This document shows, in pieces, positions 58,133-64,000 of a DNA stretch of 64,000 nucleotides. This DNA comes from Chrysopilus asiliformis (lineage: Eukaryota > Arthropoda > Insecta > Diptera > Rhagionidae): positions 61,353,182-61,417,181 of the forward strand of contig OZ035963.1 in the NCBI GenBank assembly GCA_964034945.1, given 5' to 3'. The notes under the pieces were generated by a model. It saw only the letters and a list, made by a program, of their open reading frames with translations, did not search any database and was not told the DNA's origin. Within the stretch, counting starts at the first letter, position 1; every line of letters starts with the position of its first letter. The position numbers and the translations under genes were made by a program.

Positions 58133-58610
58133 GCTAGAAAGTTGTTGTACAATGAAAAAAATTCACCTGCGGCGCATTTTTTTTAGGATATATGAGACAA
58201 TTTTGAGTTTTTGGATCGTTTTTGGTCTAAAGGTTGCTCTAAATAATTTTTTTTTCGAATTTTTTTTGAGTCATATTCGACCTAGGGTTGATTTAATTTA
58301 ATCTTTTTATTGAATGTGGCACATTTTTGTAGTATATTTTCGCGTACGGCAAATTTATTTTCGTTATTTGTGCCATTTGTACCAAACTTCGAGAGCCGAT
58401 AGAAATTTTTTGGCATCGATCCTGGCGTAAATACAATTTTCGACTGCGGCGCATTTCTCTTCATTTTTTGCACCATTTCAGTTGCATTTATTTATAGAAG
58501 GTGGAAAAGCGTAAAAATTTAGTTGTTTTTGACTTAAAACCGTGTAGCTTTGAAATTTAACCTTAAATTCAGTCACTTTTTGAAAAAAAATCACCTGCGG
58601 CGCGTATACA
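58133..58610 (-). repeat. Family C internal-module array, inverse
   Basis: Inverse modules TTCACCTGCGGCGCATTTTT (58163), TTCGCGTACGGCAAATTT (58338), TTTTCGACTGCGGCGCATTT (58436) and AATCACCTGCGGCGCGTATA (58589), spaced about 100-175 bp. Family C termini are not visible. Confidence 0.5.
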
Positions 58611-58619
58611 TTATGCGTT

Positions 58620-59764
58620 TTTGTCCTTAGTACATTTTTAATGAAAAATCCGGAACTTAAACCCTATAGAAAGCAAAAAAAACTGGTACTTACGGCCCTG
58701 AATTCCATGGCAGACCACCTCCTATCAACATGTGCGTATCGTCAACCACCAGTGATATTTCAACATGTAGATATGCATATGAAAATGAAAATTGAGCGAG
58801 TAGAAAAAAAATCATCATCATGTCTCCATACGTTCAAAATGTTAAATATATATATGTGTGTACGATCTATAGATTTTCCACGAGGAACGGAAAAATGACA
58901 AACTTATACCCACCGACGTTTTTTCTTATCCTTAAGGATATATATAGGCTTCCAATCTTCGTTCGGCCCGCCACCACCCACCATTACATAAACACGACAA
59001 TCTCCAGTTCACTCTATTCTTTAGCAGAAATAGTCATCATCATCATTGGATGGTGTATGGCATATGAGGCAAAGGACTAACAATATTTTTTTTTCCAGCA
59101 AGGAAATTGTTAGATTGTGGCCATGCCATTAAAGATATGCGTACGTGCCCAGCTTTACATGAGAATCCTGTGGCAAAAGATGAAAAGTTTGAATGGATGA
59201 TATGTAATGCAACATAAATTAGTCAGTTAATGGGATTGCGATGACGTGATTCGTAAATGGTGGCGATACGAATACAAAATACCATAAGACGGAATTTCAG
59301 AATCATTCGCTTTCATTTCATTTTTTTTTCTTATTCCAGGAAAATTGAGAAAAGCCTGTGAAAATGTTCTTAAGTTCTGTGGGTAGAAAATCATATTTTA
59401 ATGGTGTTTTACAAGATGGTGAAAGTCTTTCAAGATTCTTGAATTTGGATTGAAAACAACATTTTAATGGTTTTTTAATTGACCACAAAAGTATAGCGCA
59501 AATCGACTATCGGTGAAAGTTGTTTCAAACTTTTGGGGAATATTTTTTGTGCCAGATTTTTTTTCTGGGTATTATTTTTATATAAGGAAGCATAAATCGG
59601 TGCTCATCCTCCACTAGCAAAACAGACAAAAAGCGTAGGTTGTGGAGGAGAGGGAGGGGAGGAGAGTGAGGGGAGGAGAAGCAGGGGAGTGGGGGGGAGA
59701 TGGTTCCCTGGCAAACGTCATATTTTTTTGCAAAACAAAGTAATATATTTTCCAAAAAACATCA
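58620..59764. other. Noncoding sequence with a purine-rich tract
   Basis: About 59640-59702 is almost pure A/G on the plus strand (GGAGGAGAGGGAGGGGAGGA and onwards). No gene recognised. Confidence 0.4.
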
Positions 59765-60165
59765 GTTGTAATCAACACAAAACTTCCTCTGCAATATTTA
59801 ATTTAAAAAAAATATCCAAAAAATAATATTTTTTCAAGTATCTCAAGATCTGTTAAAGATACGTAAAAACCGTTAAAGCAAAAAATGTAGAAAATTTTAT
59901 ATCCTTTAAATTTTGTTTTATTCATTCTTTCCCAAAAGCGCAAAGTTTTCGAAACATTTTCAAAAACTTGTGATTTTTCAAAATAATTGTATGGGAATAA
60001 CTAACTTTACTTTTCCAAAAATTGATAGAAAACTACAATTTTCGTAAAACTAATTTTAAAAAAATTTCAAGTCGCTAGCTCAACGCGTTCTCGAGTTATT
60101 TAAGATACGTGAAATGGACAGACCGACAGACAGATGCACGAACATCCTCATAATTCTGACTGAAA
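59765..60165 (+). repeat. Family E repeat, copy 3, inverse of copy 1
   Basis: GTTGTAATCAACACAAAACT, CAAGTATCTCAAGATCTGTT, ACTTTTCCAAAAATTGATAG, AAATTTCAAGTCGCTAGCTC, AACGCGTTCTCGAGTTATTT, then ATGGACAGACCGACAGACAG. It contains all blocks of copy 1 in inverse order, so it is the most complete copy. Confidence 0.65.
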
Positions 60166-61025
60166 CGGAATTCGCACTGATAGAAAAGTACAGATGCTAA
60201 AAATAACTCTTTTTGATATTCAAAAACGAACTATCAAAAATTTGAAGCAAAAATATGACTCTAGAATAGGTGATTTTTAGCTTTGCGCGTACATAATTTA
60301 TGTCGTTTCCCACAAGGAGTTATTTCGAAACTCAAAAAATCTATTCAAATAAAACATTTTAGAGAAAACCTTTTAGACAATATATAGAGATATTTCGCAC
60401 ACATAAACACATTTGCGATAAGATGTGATTTTCAGTGTAATAAAGGAAAAAGACTTCCATTACCTTTCACAAACTTCTCAAGAACAAAATAACCCTCTAC
60501 TCACGTCTTTGTAGCTGAAAGAGCAGTCATTATGATAGGGTATAAAAGTATACCATAACCTAGAAAACAGTGAAAACCGAAAGAAATAGTCCTCAGAAGA
60601 CAATAAAAAACACATTTTTATTTTATTATTCGATGCAGAGAATAGTGTAAAACACATAGAGAGATCTCTTTGTGAAGTTTTAGTAAAGCGCCTCTATTTG
60701 AAATACGTGGCAAGTAGAGACAAAGTGCACTCAAGTTATAAATGCACTTCTATTCACTAAAAATTGACTACAACCACACTACAACTTGTATTTATAGATA
60801 CTAGAAAAGATATTTCAATTCATTTTTTTTTTATTATTTTCTCCCTACTTTTGTATTTTTCTACCCATCAAAAATGTACACAATGGCAATTTTCTATCTT
60901 AAAATAAGTCTGATTTCATTTAACACTAAATTCGAACAAAGAGTGGAAATGTGTCTGTATCTGTAGGAGGACTGTTTATCCAAGATATATAAACTACCCC
61001 CCAATCCTGGTCGTCTGGACCTCTG
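60166..61025. other. 3' flank of galactokinase
   Basis: The 3' UTR and downstream region on the minus strand. AATAAA (minus) at 60829-60834 is about 190 nt past the stop and is the best poly(A) signal candidate; others lie near 60618. No further gene recognised. Confidence 0.5.
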
Positions 61026-61313
61026 CTACATTACGTTAAAAGCTCGTGCTCCATCACTTGGCGTACAAACGTAAAAGTCCGCCCGTCCGTTGCACTTTTG
61101 TGTGAAAGCCTTTCGCATTGTTGAAATTACGTTGTCGACACATTCGTTACGGACCAATGTGACCGTGCACCCTCCAAATCCTCCACCAGTCATACGTGAG
61201 CCCAGGACACCAGCACAATTAATGGCCAACTCGACGAGAATGTCCAATTCTTGGCATGAAACTTGGAAATCGTCACGTAGAGATAAATGAGACGCCGTCA
61301 TTAGTTTGCCCAT
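61026..61313 (-). CDS. Galk: Galactokinase, last coding exon
   Basis: This encodes the C-terminal 95 residues of galactokinase, the first committed enzyme of the Leloir pathway, which phosphorylates galactose to galactose-1-phosphate with ATP in the cytosol. GSRMTGGGFGGCTVTL (residues 38-53 of the exon) is the GHMP-kinase motif 3 typical of galactokinases. ASHLSLRDDFQVSCQELDIL before it matches the family-conserved SH.SLRDD...SC.ELD segment. The C-terminus ends ARAFNVM with stop TAG at 61028-61026. The exon follows a consensus acceptor (TTAACTTTCAG, minus strand) and begins in phase 0 with ATG GGC AAA. That ATG is an internal codon, not the start. The usual family residue before GKLM is an aromatic, so the Met is slightly unusual. 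The preceding exon is at 63969-64000. Confidence 0.95.
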   Translation of the reverse strand: MGKLMTASHLSLRDDFQVSCQELDILVELAINCAGVLGSRMTGGGFGGCTVTLVRNECVDNVISTMRKAFTQKCNGRADFYVCTPSDGARAFNVM

Positions 61314-61524
61314 CTGAAAGTTAACAGAATCAACTTGAAATACGAACCAAAAAAAAACTTTTCACTTTATATGTAGTTCTTCCAAGTATTGGAATTGTGT
61401 TTTACATTTACAAGAACAAAAAGCAATAGCTTACACCAAATAATTAATATTTTTTCATGCATTAAATCTAACACATCTAAAAGTTACAATAACTATAAAT
61501 AAATGATTGCAATTGAGTGAACAA

Positions 61525-61612
61525 GTAGCAAAAAAGTCGTAAAGTGGTCGTCACAACCATCAAGTCGCGAAACTAAAGCAGCGACGACCACATTACACAC
61601 TTGTACGCTCCT
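61525..61612. mobile_element. Family B copy in the galactokinase intron
   Basis: CAAGTAGCAAAAAAGTCGTA, AAGTGGTCGTCACAACCATC, AAGTCGCGAAAC and GCGACGACCACATTACACAC form the family B palindromic arms, with CACTTG as the right end. Confidence 0.55.
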
Positions 61613-62035
61613 TGGGTGTATTTCACCACTCTTTTATTAAGGATAATAATTGACTAAAATAGTTACTAAAAGCTTTAAAATACTTCAAAAAACTAACTTA
61701 AGGTATAAAACAAAAGTTATAAAAAGTGATACAAAATTACAGAAAGAAACCATTTTAAAATAACAAGATTTTTTTTAAATTGGTGTGTCGGAGAAGCCTT
61801 TTTTAACTAGATTTGTATATCAATTTCTTTACAGCAAAGTTTATTTTATTCTTTATTTTTATACCCGAATGGTGATTATTCTCGAAGTTTAAGGATTTTT
61901 TTTCTATTTGAGGGTTTTTCAATTTTGCTAAGTTTTTTTTTGGTGAAAACTTTTTTTTGGTTCTTACACTTTTCAAAAATAAGAGTGACATTTTTTTGTT
62001 TCTTTATTTTTAACAATTTTTTCAAGTAATTTCCA

Positions 62036-62335
62036 TCACAAATCGAATGGTGAAAACGGGATCCAAATCGGTTCATTGGATCAAAAGTTACAAGAGGAGG
62101 GGGCTTAAAGTAAGAGGAAATGGTGGGTTCTTGTGCACTAAAACATTATTATCGTTATTTCCAACCGAGCGAAAACCGGATCGAAATCGGTTCAGTGTAT
62201 TAAAAAATGCAGGGTGAGGGGGCTTAACGTGTGGGGAAAGAGTAAATTATTGTACACTAAAACATAATTTTTATTATTTCAAACCGAATTGCGAAAACGG
62301 AACCGATTCGGTCCAGCGTATCAAAAGATGCGTAC
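62036..62335. repeat. Tandem repeat, about 119 bp period
   Basis: About 2.5 diverged copies of a unit with CGAATGGTGAAAACGG, AATCGGTTCA(T/G)TG, GAGGGGGCTTAA and TGTGCACTAAAACAT. CACTAAAACAT recurs 119 bp apart (62136 and 62255). Confidence 0.75.
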
Positions 62336-62683
62336 CATTAGTACATTTAATTACTTATTAGTTGTAATCGAAAATACAGCTAAAATAGTAAATTTCACCT
62401 AAAAAATTTATGTATTTTACAAAATTTTGCAAAATCGACCACACAAGCAGCAATTATGAAAACTGTGACATTACCGACGAACATAGTTCGTTACAACGAG
62501 AATTATTTTGTCCCACAGGCTTAGTTTTTACTGGATGTATGGGACAAAAAAAATCCCAAGCAACAAAAATATATTGCGACGACAGTCTCTAGTGTCCCGG
62601 TTGACATAAATGCTCCCTGAAGTGGCGGAAATTAGCGGTACGTATTTCATACAGATCTGCCTAAAGCAGTCTTGCTTTTTTTT

Positions 62684-62793
62684 AATTTTCGCCTGTGGCG
62701 CATTTTTTAAAAATCTGCGTTGTAACCCCCCCCCCCCCCCCCCCCCATTTGTAACAACGCAGATTTTTAAAAAATGCGCCACAGGCGAAAATT
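62684..62793. repeat. Perfect 40-bp inverted repeat around a 21-nt poly-C
   Basis: The left arm 62684-62723 and right arm 62754-62793 are exact inverted copies, including CGCCTGTGGCGCATTTTTTA. Between them lies C x21 (62726-62746) plus a few bases. The arm carries a family C module word (TGCGCCACAGGCGAAAA). It is inside the galactokinase intron. Confidence 0.95.
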
Positions 62794-62823
62794 TTAAAGA
62801 AAATCCTCTACGGAGCCACAATT

Positions 62824-62878
62824 GGTTTTTGGGTCTTGGCTTGTCGCAATATCTTTCGCCAGAGATCCGTGCGAAGCA
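62824..62878 (-). pseudogene. RTE-like LINE scrap
   Basis: GGTCTTGGCTTGTCGCAATA then TCTTTCGCCAGAGATCCGTG is a short antisense match to the C-terminal LINE fragment at 4.06-4.12 kb (GGTCTTGGCCTGCCGCAATG, ...CGCCAGAGGTGCCG). It is too short for further classification. Confidence 0.5.
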
Positions 62879-63968
62879 AAAAAAAACTTGTAAACGCGGA
62901 ACATTTTTTACAAGTCAAGGTTTTCCTGTTTAGTATTTTTTTTCCTTTTTTGGATTAAGAATCATTTTTTAAGAGCTCACAAGAAACTATTTACGACAAG
63001 GCCGTCCTATATTCTCTGGAATGCAGGTTGATTAATTTATAAATTCGATCAAAATAATGTAATCTTATAACCACAATTGAAGAACAAATCTGTCAATCTC
63101 TTTAAAACTTCACAGGTAAAAAAATTTAAAAAAAAAAACATTTTAAAAAACTTTTTAAAAAACCTTTTATTCAAAAAGTGTTCTAAAAAGAAAAAAAGTA
63201 CATTTTGGGGCGTCGTTTATCGGAAATAAAAGTGAGATAAATATTTTTTTTGATTTATGCTTTTATCTCGCTCTTATGTCTGATAGAAACGCCCAAAAAC
63301 AAACATGTTTTTCCCTTTCTTTATGGTAGATTTTTTAAGTTTTTTTTATTTATTTTTTTTTTCATTATTCAAAGTTTGAAAAACAAAAACGAATTTATAA
63401 AAAAAAATTATAAACATTTTTCCCACCAATAGGTTCATACAGTATTTGGCACGTATCTCCCGCCTATCTAATATAGTAGCAGATATAGTAGCAGATACGT
63501 GTCAAATACGTGTTGTAAAATTTTTTTATTTATTTAAAAATTCATCGCACATTCGGACAATTCCCTTTACAAAACACGTTTATTAGTACAATATGGTTGA
63601 AGTTTCTGGTAATTTGGAGTGTTTTTCACTTTTTTCACAAATTTTTCACATATTCAACATAATTTGACTCTGAAAAGGAATTTTTGTTTTTCTAAATATT
63701 TCAAAAGAATGTCAAAATAGCGCAAACGAAATGTAAATTAATATGAATCCATAAAGCATAAAAGCATCATTAGAATGAGAACGAGAACAATAAGACCAAA
63801 TCGTAATTTCAACATTTCTAGTTACAGCATAAAAAAAATTGAAGAAGGATAGCAACCCATTTTCATTCAACCAATTCAAAGCAAATAGCAGCATAAAGCA
63901 AAACATAAAAAAAAATATGATATCCAGTGTGATCAGAATATGCTTATATACTAATAGTAAGTACTCAC

Positions 63969-64000
63969 TTGTTCAAAGTTCCCAGTCCTTAATGCATCCG
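63969..64000 (-). CDS. Galk: Galactokinase, 3' end of the penultimate exon (partial)
   Basis: The minus strand from the window edge reads two leftover bases then DALRTGNFEQ, followed directly by a consensus donor GTGAGTAC. Galactokinases carry A.(A)LR.GD(Y/F)..FG(R/K)LM at this place. Splicing in phase 0 to the exon at 61313 gives ...LRTGNFEQ-MGKLMTASH, a good family match. The rest of the gene lies outside the window to the right. Confidence 0.85.

Larger units (their letters stand above)
61314..63968 (-). other. Last intron of galactokinase, repeat-loaded
   Basis: Donor GTGAGTAC (minus, from 63968) and acceptor ...TTTCAG (ending 61314) give an intron of 2,655 nt, in sharp contrast to the 54-62 nt introns of the glycine-rich gene. 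It holds a family B copy, a 119-bp tandem repeat, a poly-C hairpin, a LINE scrap and a small palindrome near 63450-63510. No additional exon seems needed: the flanking exons join in frame within a continuous family match. Confidence 0.85.

Noticed and set aside
61090..61290. 66-codon plus-strand frame
   Set aside because: Antisense shadow of the galactokinase exon.

Overview
The window reads as nuclear DNA of an arthropod, probably an insect. It is AT-rich and gene-poor, with spliced genes, very short introns (54 and 62 nt), arthropod-type transposons (mellifera-like mariner, hAT, piggyBac-like, Helitron, RTE-like LINE, SINE) and many short interspersed repeats. No prokaryotic organisation is visible. 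The lineage within insects cannot be fixed from sequence alone; a dipteran is a guess from intron size and repeat style.

Only two host genes can be supported, both on the minus strand. (1) A four-exon gene at 24837-23311 encodes a secreted glycine/histidine-rich protein of 334 aa, with a signal peptide, a TATA box and a poly(A) signal. All its introns are phase 1, exons 2 and 3 share a duplicated module, and intron 2 carries repeat insertions. (2) The 3' end of a galactokinase gene: the last exon is 61313-61026 and the end of the preceding exon is 64000-63969, separated by a repeat-loaded intron of about 2.65 kb. The rest of the gene lies beyond the right edge. A third, doubtful coding remnant lies at 42801-42198.

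The rest is repeats. Named here by letter: family A (272-304 bp MITE, TA target, AGGTCA half-sites; 6000, 26693, 32666, 34443); family B (ends like AAGTAACAC; 14270, 24298, 26975, 29058, 34391, 61525); family C (about 0.5-0.65 kb, termini like TAGGGTGACCATA, GCCGCAGG modules, poly-G in some copies; 3540, 6617, 9176, 11756, 46516, 54385, with fragments at 22808 and 58133); family D (GTCCATAAAATGCGTCAC-like ends); families E, F and H; and family G (ACATTTGTAAGGTTT, about 20 copies in clusters). The best defined elements are a 1.36-kb hAT element with a perfect 8-bp target duplication that contains a TTAA-flanked piggyBac-like element, which itself contains a 201-bp foldback (14352-15727); a 483-bp Helitron (20054-20536); and a 909-bp internally deleted mariner (35770-36678).

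By region: 1-14 kb is noncoding DNA with family A, C and G copies and a LINE fragment; 14-18 kb holds the nested hAT block and family F; 20-24.9 kb has the Helitron and the glycine-rich gene; 26-35 kb has A/B/F nested insertions and foldbacks; 35.8-36.7 kb is mariner; 37-46 kb is mostly unique sequence; 47.5-48.3 kb is a satellite with a 270-bp higher-order unit; 50-60 kb has families D, C, E and G and a near-perfect 165-bp hairpin; 61-64 kb is galactokinase. No complete tRNA, rRNA or CRISPR was seen.
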